This document shows positions 47,694 through 58,788 of a DNA stretch of 64,000 nt, in pieces; within the stretch, counting starts at the first letter, position 1; each line of letters opens with the position of its first letter. The position numbers and the translations under genes were made by a program. The stretch is taken from positions 32,594,494-32,658,493 of the forward strand of contig NC_063152.1 of the NCBI RefSeq assembly GCF_020921035.1. Direction: 5' to 3'. This stretch comes from Rhodamnia argentea (Eukaryota; Streptophyta; Magnoliopsida; Myrtales; Myrtaceae). The notes beneath the pieces were generated by a model. It did not search any database and was not told the origin of the DNA. It saw only the letters and a program-made list of their open reading frames with translations.

Positions 47694-49781
47694 TTACTTT
47701 GGATCATTTCTTCTTTTTTTATGCTGACCTAGGGATGAACTCTCATTGTTTGGCTTAGCAGAAGCTGAGGCTGTCTCAGTTTCGAGCTTGATATTATCCA
47801 TACTTGAATCTCTCTCTCTTAAGCTCTCTCTTCCCTTTCTCTTAAGCTCGCTCTTCCTCTTCTCTTGATTGTTGTCGCCAAGATGTTCTTCACTCGTAAG
47901 CTTTCGAGAAGGCAGATCATTTCCACTCAAACATCCTGTCCCGGTGCTGTCATCATCAAGATCAATAATTTCAACCACTTCCTTCAACGCAGGACTCCCA
48001 TCACCTGACAAGGCAACATACGATAGAGATCTTAACGGTTTTGGGCCAATACCGGCAGAACCTCAAGTAAGTGTAAACTGTCTTCTCATCGGCAAAAGCA
48101 AGATGACATGCCCATGCAATCAGCAGAATGTCATAAGCTTTCAGACTATTTCAAAGTCCTAAACTACATCCTCCCAAGCAATGGGCTACTCCTCTCCATT
48201 GACTGCACAGCACTAAGTCTGGTGGGCACTAGAAGCGCAAAGTGGCAGTTAGTCCATGTAAAAGTTCCAAAATACCTAGAACTACACAGAAAAAGGTTGA
48301 CTGCCAAAGAATGAAAGCTTTGCTGATCGTATTAGGTAGTTTATGAGTGACAGTTTTGGTTCTTTTACAGAGCCAATTAACATATTTTCTGAATTCGACA
48401 ATTTATCAAGAGAATAAGAGTGTCGGTCGATGAACACAGGGAATGCAGGCATTCTTCTTTCTTCCACTACATATGTTTTTCTCAGTATACATCCACCTAC
48501 TACGCATACCTGGGCAAAGAACCAGATGCATAAATCCTACTTATCTTCTCATGGTTTAGGGAAATATAGCAAAATCATCGTCAGATGTTTGATGCAGGAT
48601 TCTAATGCAACCTTGAGGAGCACTTTTGAGTAATCGGAGTATCAACATTCGGAATGCATGTGAAAAAACGTGAGAGGAGAACCTAACAGTAGTGACGACA
48701 GTTAGGTTGAAAATAGAGAGGAACATAGCAAGCAAAAGGCAGAAGTTCTCGGGAGCAAGTTCTTCCCCAAAGGAATAATTGAAGGCCCTAATGAGCCCTG
48801 CTACTGTCCCCCTAAGCCAACACTCTCTAATCTCTATAACATTGAACATTCCACCAAAGAAGAGAATTTCCTAGGATCCTGCCACCAATCCTACCAAATT
48901 ATGTCAAATGATACATCTTTGAAAATCCCTGAGAACGAGCTCACGATAAAAATTTGTAGGAGTCATCGAGAATTAAGTTTAAATTATGGCTCAAAAGTTT
49001 GATTTAGAGAACAATATTTGCAAGGTCAAGCTTATGCATCTACATTCATTCACTGAAATTGATAACACCAGCAAAATGAGAACAACAATGCAATTCCCTC
49101 ACCCCGCAAGACTCCGCCACAAGTACCTTTCCTGAAATCTGCTTTTTGTGAGGACGAGACACCACCACCCGCCTGAGAACCATTTCCGTTCCTGCCATCC
49201 TCATCGTCTTTGTCGAAGCCATTGGCCTCACTAGGAACATCCATTTCCCCTGCTCCATCCGGCAGCAGCAGCTCCTTGCTCCTCAGGAACGCCATGTCCA
49301 ACTCTAATTCCAAAACCCGCAAATCCAATTCCACATACTTCCCTTCAACTTTACTCTTTAATACGTCGTTCTTCCTCTTCAGTTCGACATTCTCCCTCAT
49401 AAGCGAGTCCACCTCCTCAGCTCTTCCCTCCCTCGCCTCGTGCTCGCTCTCGAGACTCGCAACCCGCACCCTCAAACGCTCGTTCTCCTCTCCCAGAGCC
49501 ACCAACTTGGCGCTCAAACCCTCGTTCTCGACGCTCAAACGCTCGTTACCCTCCGTCAGAGCCACCAACTTGGCGCTCAAACCCCCATTCTCCTTCCTCA
49601 GAGCTTCCGCCGTTCCAGCTTCTAGCCCCCATTTCTCCTCTATCGCTGCTAGGAACTTGTGAAGATCCTCGAGAGGCCTAAACGAGGATCTCAATGAAGC
49701 AACGAGCTCGGGGACGGTGCTGTGTCGGATTCCGTCGGCATCCTCGCTAGGCGCGGACAGGACGCGAGAATCGCGGCTCAT
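47694..49781 (-). CDS. Coiled-coil protein, gene C of a tandem trio, 3'-truncated
   Basis: Two exons, 49781-49103 and 48004-47694, joined at phase 1 (CGGG|GTGAGG ... TCAG|GTGATGG), give 329 residues. Residues 18-60 (VPELVASLRSSFRPLEDLHKF) match gene B. Residues 60-165 are coiled coil with the doubled unit GLSAKLVAL..NERL. The second exon opens GDGSPALKEVVEIIDLDDD, a SUMO-interacting-type motif, followed by ELKRKGRE. Translation stops after QHKKRRNDPK, just where genes A and B enter the conserved CMKA-CALY domain; that part survives only as unaligned remnants downstream. The terminal exon is a relic at 45085-45175. It may make a shortened protein that keeps the coiled coil, or it may be a decaying copy. 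Confidence 0.6.
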
Positions 49782-50069
49782 GTTTTACACGTTAGAGAAG
49801 CTGGTTGAGCACATACCCGGGAATGGAAAGAGCTTTGGCCTCGGAGATGAAGCGAGTTCTTCGCGTCTGTTCCCGGCGAAAAGAGAAACTTGCACAAGCT
49901 TTGCCTCGAACCGGGACTGGGAACTGGGAAGGGAGAGAAGGTGAGACGTTCCGTTCCCCGAGGGAGATGTTTTGAAAAGGCATCGCGAGCGCCCGCGCCA
50001 CTTCTCAAGTATGCCGACTTATCTCTCCAACGTTGTTGTCGAATTTTCATTTATTAGCTATTTTTAATA

Positions 50070-51530
50070 AAAGGTTAATGCCATTTTTTTTTTTGGTCTA
50101 ATAAAAGGTTAACACCATCAAAATCTTCGAATTAATATATCTGTGATAAATTTATCATAAATTTAATTTTTACCACAAAAAGTTCAAACTAGTACACCTA
50201 TAATAAATTCAACTCGAATTACTTTTTTTACTACAAAAAACTCTCAAACTAGTACACATATGGCAAATTTATCTAAATTAATTTTTTTACCATAAAAATT
50301 CCAAACTTTCACTAGTGACATATTTACGCTTTGTTATTTTTTGTAAAATTGGGTTAATATGGTGAAAAATTTTAAATCGGTACACTTGTGACAAACGAAG
50401 GCTAAAAATCTTAAATTGATATACTCGTCAACTACCATGTGTCATCTAACTGGAGCAATTTGACGGTAAAATTAATGAAAACTAATGGAGAATAAAATTA
50501 TTGCAGGTGTACCGATTTGAGAGTTTTGTTATGGTCAAAAAATTAGTTTGATTTATCACAAGTGTACCGGGTTGGCGAGCAAATTTCAAATAAAGGCCTA
50601 AAGTGCTCCCATTCTCAAATAAGGGCCCCAAGTGATCTTGTTTCAAATAAGAGCCCGAAATATCCTCATTTTCTCAAACAAAGGTCTAAAGTAAACCTCG
50701 TTTCAAATAAAGGCTAAAGTGACCAAGAAATCTAAAAAAATGCTTGATTTCAAGGGCATTTTCGTCATTTTTATTTATTTGATTTTTTTTATCAATCTTT
50801 TCCTTTTTGGTTTGCTTATAAATTAAAAAAAAAAACTCACACGCACGCGCGCGCGCACGCGCACGCAATCTAGCCGTCGTCCCACCGCTTGTGGGGGTAG
50901 CGAAGGTCGGCGACATCGCTAGCGCCTCGGTGAGCGCCGTTGACCCTATCGACTAGAGGCGAGGGCTAGCGGGCCCTCGTCAAAACAAGGGGAGGGTCGG
51001 GCCCTCTCTCGGATCCGGGCGTGGGATTCTCGCCCAAATCCGGGAGAGGGTCCAACCCTCTCTCGACTTTGGTGAGAGATTGAGTAGGGGGTCACCGACC
51101 CTTGCCTAGATCTGTAAGAGGGCTAGCGGACCCTCGCCTCTTGTCGCCGGGGTTGCCGGTCTTCACCGACCCCGCCAACCCCCACTAAAGGTGGGCCGAT
51201 GGCCACAAGCAAGAGTTACATCCCTCCCACCTGTGTGGTTGTTTTTCATTTGATTTTATTTTAAAAAATTGAAAAATAAAAGATAACAAATCAAAATGGA
51301 AAATAACTTAAATGCCCTTTAAGTCGGGTCCTTTATTTCAAACTTTATAGCCATTTCATGCCTTTATTTAAAATATTCTACGTTACTTCGGACCCTTATT
51401 TGAGAAAATGAGAGTACTTGAGATCCTTATTTGAAATTTCCCCAATTTGGGACTTTTTGTGGTCAAAAATCTATTTTTTGGCACATTTATCACATGTGTA
51501 CCAATTAGTGATTTTTCGTAGTATTGACCC
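50070..51530. mobile_element. Foldback element with inverted tandem units, interrupted
   Basis: The left arm (about 50105-50310) has units 'AAACTAGTACACCTATAATAAATTxAACTCGAATTA'. The right arm (50370-50575 and 51443-51530) has the inverse (GGTGTACCGATTTGAGAGTTTTGTTATGG). The pivot near 50440 (ACCATGTGTCATCTAACTGG) parallels the one at 43596. A TIR element of about 870 bases splits the right arm. Confidence 0.6.
50576..51442. mobile_element. Non-autonomous TIR element with GC-rich core, copy 2
   Basis: The ends are inverted copies: left AAATTTCAAATAAAGGCC and CATTCTCAAATAAGGGCC; right, reversed, AAATTTCAAATAAGGATC and CATTTTCTCAAATAAGGGTC. The core (50865-51230) is GC-rich, with recurrent GGGCCCTC, GCGAGGG and ACCGACCC words and an alternating CACGCG tract. 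It has the same arms as 27146-27822 but a different core. Possible 9-base target duplication CCgggTTGG/CCaatTTGG. Confidence 0.65.
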
Positions 51531-53347
51531 TTAATAAAATGCATTTTTGGATTTTCGAATCTCTCCCTCTTCATCGCTGCGTGATTCCTTCTCAACTACG
51601 TATCTCAAGCAATGGTCCGTGGCACTACCACCAAAAGTCCCACGTTATTTCTCTCTCTCTAAACTTTAAATGTTGCTAACATGACGGTAATCACATCTTA
51701 ATATGGACCCCACAATTGAATTGGATTAGTAGGGTGAGATCGATTCGGTGTGGGCAAGGGTGTCAATTGGTAAGTTCCAATTGACATGGTATGTTCCAGT
51801 GCCAACGAGGTTGTCTCGGCCCTTGCTTGTGACAGGCGACCTTGGCTGACCCTAGCTAACCCTAAGTAAAGGGGAAAAAAGCAAAAGTAAAAGAAAAGAC
51901 AAAAATTATAAAGAAATTTAAAATTTATTAAAATATTATTAAAATTTGTACACGTTAACTTCGCCCGTGCCACATTGAACTGTCGATATCCATGTCACCG
52001 TTTTTTGGTCAAAATTGACCGAATGGACTGAATCGGTACAAATGAAAAAGTTTAAGACTAAATTTGCAAAAATTAAGTTTAAGCTCAAATTGATACATTT
52101 ACAATAAATTTATGACTTTTTAAATAATTTTTTTGATTTCGAGTGGGTAATATTATGTAGATATCACTCTAAAGTGTGAACCGACCCACATCATTTCTTG
52201 TGAAAACTTTCGCTTGTCTTGGTTTGATTTATAAATAGAAGCGAATCGAATCGAAACATTCTATTTCGAACAAATCTTGAAACCGAATAATACGAATCAA
52301 CTTGGTTCTATTTTCTCAACCGAGCAGTCTTGATTTTTTTTTTTTTAATTAGATTCCCAACTGAGAACGGCGACTCCTTGCGATTTGCAAATTTTTTATT
52401 GGGGGAACTAGTTTTTGGAATGGATTAGTTACTTGTCGTTAATAATTTTATTATTGCATTAGTAACGGACTCAACTCAACTTGTCTAGACCCAAGCCCAT
52501 TGGATTCGATGCACGATGACCACTGATGTCGTGGGACCACATGTGATGCGAGTGAGATCAACGTCCGCGATCCACCTGTTCCCAGTAAGAATGGTTCTGG
52601 GAAAGAGCGTCCCCCTACGCGGTGATCCGCGTGGGAACCGGCAATGCCGATAATATTCCGGGCCATCCGCCCGAAAGAGCAAATCGCGCATTTTCTCCCC
52701 CTCCCTCTCTTCTCGAGATCACGAGAAATTGAGTCGTTACAGTGGCACGAGATGTAATTAACCCGAAACCGAAGGGCACTGTCGCTTGAGGGCAGAGCCA
52801 AAAGTCTGTTTTATCTCCCCCCACCGGTTGGGACAAAAAGGGACTGCACAATTATTGCCCAATTTGTCATTTGCCAAATCTCGTCAGGAATCAGGATTAA
52901 TTAAATCATTTCCTATAATTAATCCATTTCCCAATTTATTGATATGCGTTCAGATCTGTTGAGGTGACCCACGCAATTCGCAGGTAATTTCCATCTTCGG
53001 CGTTTTGCTCCTTTTCTTGTTCTCGCTGAGGAATTCTTGGTGAAAAGGGTAGCGAAGATTCATTCTGTTGTGGAATTTGATCCGTGTCGGCTGTGCAAGT
53101 GCGTTGAATTCGACATGCATGAATGACCTGTCGGATTTTGATGATGGGTGAAATTGTTGCTGCTGGGGGAAAACAAATTCAGAAAGCCAGTTCATGTGGG
53201 TTATTACAGATCGAGCCCACCATGTGTTTGAGTTTTGCAATGCTCGGTTTCTTTCTAGTTTCATTTATGAGGGAGGGGTCCTTTGGTACTGTCGAAGGGA
53301 GAGAATTAGGACAAGAATTTAGCAAGTGAAGATTGTCCTGGCCAAGA

Positions 53348-53381
53348 AGGGAACGAAAAAGAAAAAGAAAAAGAAAAAGAG
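53348..53381. repeat. (GAAAAA)n microsatellite
   Basis: Five or so imperfect GAAAAA units, possibly inside the 5' leader of the CIP1-like gene. Confidence 0.85.
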
Positions 53382-55146
53382 CGTGTGAGGATTTGCTGTT
53401 GCGTTGAAGATTGAATGAAGCTTGATTGATGCCGTAATAGACTGGCTCTCCTTAGATAATCCCGTTCTGAACGTGGCCCAGAGAGAGAAAAGGGAGGCAG
53501 AGAGGGACCAGCTGCTTTATTTTATAGTGTGTTGAATCCGCTACGTGAGGAAATGGGCACATGGCATTTTGTCTGCGCATTGAGAATAAAGAAGTCCTTT
53601 AATTTATACTTATTGTATGGATCTGATGACTCCTCCATCTTTTTGCATGGAATTGACATTTTTATGGTTCTTTGCTCTTCAACCACCTGGATATGAATTG
53701 GACCCATCTTTCGGGTGGGCTGAGCATATATGTCTTTAGTTTGGAGTTTTTTATTCGATATGCCATCGGGCGAAGAAATAGTTTTCACAAGCAATGTAAG
53801 GAGCTTGAGCTACTTGGACAGGTAGCAGTAAAGATTTAGGAAGTTAACTTTTCTTCCTCATATACTTGTCAGGCTCGTCAATATTTCAAAGCTGTCTCCA
53901 AAAGCTGATTTTTCTACTGGTGGCGGACTGGACGCAAATAGCAAACGCTACTATTTCTGAAAGTGTTCATGTTTAGAGCCACATCTCAATTCGATATGTC
54001 CTTGGAGATTGTGTATGAGGACTAACTTTTCTCAGGCCCCAAGTTGTTAGTCCGTGGCTAATAAATGTTTCATGTGACAAAAGTGTAGAAATTGCCCAAA
54101 TGATCAGCATCAACATAAGAACTCTCTAATTTGATATTGTGAAAGATCAGTATGTCCATGGTAATAGCTGCTGTAGCTCGGTGATAGTGGAATTGCTTTG
54201 AACTAGGAAGCTTGTCAAAATGGAAAACTATATGATATATGTGCTCCTTTATTCTTTCAGAGTTTATGTCTTAATCAATCAACTTTTAACTTGAGTCTCC
54301 TCGTCATGCTTCTCCATCCAAGCTTTTCGGTTCTCCTTCAAATATTTATTTGAAGCTTTGCCTATTGTCTGTAATTTGATAAATAAATCAAAAAACTATT
54401 GCACTTTTTTAGCAGCAGTTGTGTCCAATGGTCCATGGCACATGTACCGGTCCTAATATGATTAAAATTCTGCTGTTAGTTGAATTAGTAGTCTCATTTG
54501 TTGATATTTGAGTTCTAGGGAAGAAGGATTTTGTGCTTCTCATTCCTAGGATTTTAGTGCCATATTGAAAAAGATGTTCTTCCTACCGAGATCGTAGATT
54601 GATTTTGTTGAAGGTTAATGAATTATTTTCTTTTAAATTCTACAATGGGATTCTCTTTGATGTGTTTCTTAAGAAGCTGGATTGCAACACTTGGGATATT
54701 TAGGAGTGATGTCCAAAGGAAGATGCTCTTCTTGAGTCTTTGTCTGTCGCAGGTTCCTTTTAATCCAAATCAGGTTCACTTATTGCTCTACTTTGGAGAG
54801 ACATTAGTACTAGCTACTTAGACTTTATGTCAAAGTTTAGACTCCTCTCTCAGTGCAGTTATGTAGTTTGTTTGTCTTTCACATTTTTTTTTTCCGTTGG
54901 AATGTAGTACTCTTCAATTCTAAAATTTGATCACATTCTGCTGTTATGAATCATGTCCTGAATGTGTCAAGATTTCTTTTCCTGGTCGCATAAGCAGTCC
55001 TAATATAGTTTTTATGAGGACTCTTAATTTTCAGTTGTTGAATTTTTGGTTCATGTGATGACTTTTGAGCTCCAAATGACATGTAATGGCTTTTGTCCCA
55101 GAGTGAGCTCAAAGTCTCTAACAACCTATGAGAGGATTTCAGCAGA

Positions 55147-58100
55147 ATGAAGGAAAGAAGTCTTGACATTCATGCAGAAAAGGTCGAACTATTGACAAAA
55201 GCAGGTGAACTTTTCTCTGAAGCATCAGTTGTCTTGTAAAATGTGAACAAGAGTAAAATATGTATCTAAATACTCACGTATACAAGAGCTGACAACTTAT
55301 GATGTCTGGTGACTTCTGATTTTCTTAACATTCCCCATATTAAGAAAGAGAAAGAACTTTGAGTTCACCTATGGACCAAAGTAAGAATTCTTTCTTTTTG
55401 CCCTTTTGCTGGATGCTGGTTTTGGGATGTGTACTCCTATTGACTGAAATTGCTGCTATCTTCATTTAACAATGTTATCCTCCTTTTATTCATGTCCATC
55501 ATTGCATTGAGCATGCTTAAAGTAAATTTAGTCAACTATATATAATGTGCGATCTTCGTCCAGGAAAACAGTCTTAGTTTGCTAAATATAAGATGATTAT
55601 TTATCACTAAAAGAAAGCCAAAACCCCCAGTTAATGCCTGAACAATGGGAGCCTTTTGTCCGATTGCACTTGATAATGACTTTTCTTGCATAGCCTAATA
55701 CACAAAAGCAGCTACGTATTTATTAACTTGTCCTCCTCTTATAACTTTCAAATGTTGTTGGCGAGATGCAATATTAAGCTAATAATTATCCACATTTACC
55801 TCGTACGGACTTCACATTTAGACATATTCTTCTGGAAGGAATCGCTGTTAGTAGCTTAAGATGGTAGACTGAAGGAATCGCTCGATTTCGTTTTCCTGAA
55901 TCGATTACGTTTAGATTCCAAGGTACTCAGAATGTTGGTAATCTGCAGATACCGAGAAAAAGGCTGCAAGAATCTTGGAGCTCATAAAGAATGAAACCCA
56001 AAGCAGAAAACGTGGGGCAAAGAACTCGAAGAGAGAGCCGGAACTTGCTGGGCTCGTCGAGGACTTCCTACAACAGTATCAGTCACTCTATGCACAGTAT
56101 GATCATCTTAAGCAGAACCGAGAAAAAAATAATCCCAGAAGAAGCAAGAGAGAAGACTCTCCGTCCACCTCCAGCTCCGACTCCGAATATTTTTCTTCTG
56201 AGGATGTCGACGGCAACTTAGGAGAATCGAAGAATGATCGACTGGTGGCAAATAGTGTTCCTCAAAAGCTTGAGGATGATAACAAGGAAATGGTCATACT
56301 AAGGGATCATTTGGCTTCTATTAGGAAAGAGAGAGAAACTTTGAGTACAGAGCATATGGCCGACCTGAGCAAGATCAAGGAAGCGGAGAACGTTATCAAA
56401 GATCTGAGGCTAGAAGTAAGCGAGAGGGAGAGAGAACTGTCGGCTCTTTCAAAGAAGCATCAAGTCCAAGAGGTTGAAGCATCGCTAAGGACAAAGGAGT
56501 TGGAGGGGCAGATAGGTGGCTTGAAATCCGAGTTACAGTCTCTGCGCAGTCAAAAAAGTGATTTAGAAGTAGAGGTTCAAAGCCAAGCTAGTGAAGCCAA
56601 AAAGCTGAAAGAGAAAAATGAAGAACTTCAAGCTCGCCTTATGGAACTTGAACTCATATCTGAAAGCAAAGAAAATGAAATGTCTGATCTCCTAAAGAAA
56701 CTTGACGACGATGAGGCCTGTGCGAAGTCTAGACTTGTGCAGTTGGAGGAACAAGTCAGGACTCTGCAAAGGGAGAAGAGCTCCCTACATGTTGAGAAAT
56801 GCATGATGGAGGAAACTGTGGAACGTCTAAGTTTTCCTCGAAAGCTTGAGGATGATAATAAGGAAATGATCATCCTAAGGAATCATTTGGCTTCTATTAG
56901 GAAAGAGAGAGAAATTTTGAGTACAGAGCATATGGCCGCTCTGAGCAAGATCACGGAAGCGGAGAACGTTATCAAAGATTTGAGGCTAGAAGTGAGCGAG
57001 AAGAAGAGAGAGCTGTCAACCCTTTCAAAGAAGCATCAAGTCCTAGAAGTTGAAGCATCGCGGAGGACAACGGAGTTGGAGGGACAGATAGGTGGCTTGA
57101 AATCCGAATTACAGACTCTGCACAGCCAAAAAAATGATTTAGAAGCAGAGATTCAAAGCCAAGCTAGTGAAGCCAAACAGCTGAAAGAGAAAAACGAAGA
57201 ACTTCAAGCTCGCCTTATGGAACTTGAACTCATATCTAAAAGAAAAGAAAATGAGATGTCTGATCTCCTAAAGAAACTGGACGACAATGAGAACAGTGCG
57301 AAGTCTAGATTTGTGCAGTTGGAGGAACAAGTCAGGAATCTGCAAATGGAGGCGAGCTCTCTACATGTTGCAAAATGCACGATGGAGGAGACTGTGGAAC
57401 GTCTACAGAAGAAAGTACTGGCTAGCGAAAAGGATGTAGGTCAGATTAACACTTTGAATGAAGAACTCAAGCTCCTGGAGAGCCAGATAGCTAAGTTTCA
57501 AGAAAAGGAAGCAGAAATCGAACTGAACTTGATTCAGATACGAACTCTCAAAGAAGAAATAGCAATTATTTCTGAAGAAAAAGAAAGAGTATCCGAGGAG
57601 AATTACTGCCTTGCTGCGCAGATGAAGGACATGAAGCTAAAAATGGATGCTCTATGTGCAAGGGAGAATGATCTGCTAGAGCAGATTAGGAATCACGTCC
57701 ACGAGACCAATCAGTGTCAAGAGGAAAAGGAGGAATTGGAGGCCAGGTTTTTTGAACTGGAGAGCAAATCGATAGAAAGGGGAAACGAGCTCTTGGCTCT
57801 GCAGGATAAACTTAAGGCCGAAGGGGACGCGTATTCGTCGCATATCTCAGCCTTGACGGTCCGAGCTAAGAAACTGCAAGAGGATGTCAATTCCTTGCTG
57901 GCCCTGAAGAGGCATTTAGAATCGCATAACGAGAAAGACAGACAAGAATCTTCACCGAGGTGCAACATAGTTCAGATCGAGAGCAAGTCAAGCGAGCAGG
58001 AAGTTGTTACTCCTCGCAGGATGGCTAGGAAATTTAGACTAGCTAGGAGTTCATTGCAAGAACCGATGGACGCTCAGTTACTTGAAAGGAGAATGGAAGA

Positions 58101-58788
58101 AATGGCAGACGAGTTCCGCATGCACTTTGAAGATAATATACGCCTGATGAGCCAACGCATCCTGGTCTTGGAGCAGTTACACATGGAGAACAAGGATAGC
58201 CACAAGATGATGAAAGAGAGGTTCCAGCGAGAGCACGAGGGGTTCAAGGAGCGGTCCTACGTCTCCAAAGCCGAAATGGGGAAGATAATGGACACTTCAC
58301 GGGCGGTGAGCAATGCGCTTCACCAGTTGGACTCGATAGTCTCGAAATTTGGCGAGCAAAATGGGAACGTTTTAAGCCGTATGTCAAAAGTCTCAAAAGA
58401 GATCCAATGCCTGCGAAACAAGGTTTCAGGGGGGAAAGACAAAGTAAGATGTGTGAAAAGCAACACTGTTCATCGAATATGCGCAGTGGACGCCAAAGAC
58501 ATGAAGAATGTTTTACTTAGTGAGGAGAGCTGGGCTTTAATGACAAAAGTAGACGACGAGGGCATGGAGAAGATGCGTACAACAAAGGCCATTGAGCGAC
58601 TCGAGAAGAGGGTGGCCGAACTAGAGGACATCGCGAGGGTAAGGGAAGAAATGCTGTTCGGGCTTGTGGATGAGAAAAAGGAGGCCATCAGGCAACTGTG
58701 TCTCTCAATCAACTATTACCGAGATCGCTGTCTTCAATACCGGGAGGTGATCTCGAAGATTGCTGCCAGCCGGAGGCGTACAACCTGA
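55147..58788 (+). CDS. CIP1-like long coiled-coil protein, short form
   Basis: Two coding exons, 55147-55204 and 55949-58788, joined at phase 1 (GCAG|GTGAAC ... TGCAG|ATACC), give 965 residues. The long exon alone has no ATG near its 5' end. The upstream exon restores homology: DIHAEKVELLTKADTEKKAA parallels the CIP1 N-terminus (HIDAEAGEQLKGTKSEIEAK). An in-frame stop lies just above the ATG, and TTTCAG immediately before it suggests a leader intron. After the N-terminal EDFLQQYQSLYAQYDHL and an acidic-serine stretch, most of the protein is coiled coil. It contains two near-identical 192-residue repeats. The C-terminus EKKEAIRQLCLSINYYRDRC is the CIP1 family ending. CIP1 is a cytoskeleton-associated partner of the light-signalling ligase COP1. 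This copy starts about 12 residues into the family N-terminus, so the NAB-like domain is incomplete. Confidence 0.85.
56260..57411 (+). repeat. 576-base tandem duplication inside the CIP1-like gene
   Basis: Units 56260-56835 and 56836-57411 are in frame, 192 codons each, and highly similar. Both hold KLEDDNKEM, STEHMA, EAENVIKDLRLEVSE, ELEGQIGGLKSELQ, QASEAK and EELQARLMELELIS in the same order. The boundary lies exactly at a PxKLEDDNKE motif. Confidence 0.95.

Larger units (their letters stand above)
49782..55146. other. Spacer between gene C and the CIP1-like pair
   Basis: The first 250 bases are the promoter and leader of gene C. A foldback element with a nested TIR element fills 50070-51530. 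Bases 51540-52440 are AT-rich. From 52450 to 53400 composition is more balanced and may hold promoter and non-coding 5' exons of the gene starting at 55147. Bases 53400-55140 look like intron. Confidence 0.4.

Noticed and set aside
49210-49662. 150-codon + strand frame opposite gene C
   Set aside because: Antisense shadow of the coiled-coil exon.
52451-52801. 116-codon minus-strand frame
   Set aside because: No conserved motif; it lies in the presumed upstream region of the CIP1-like gene.
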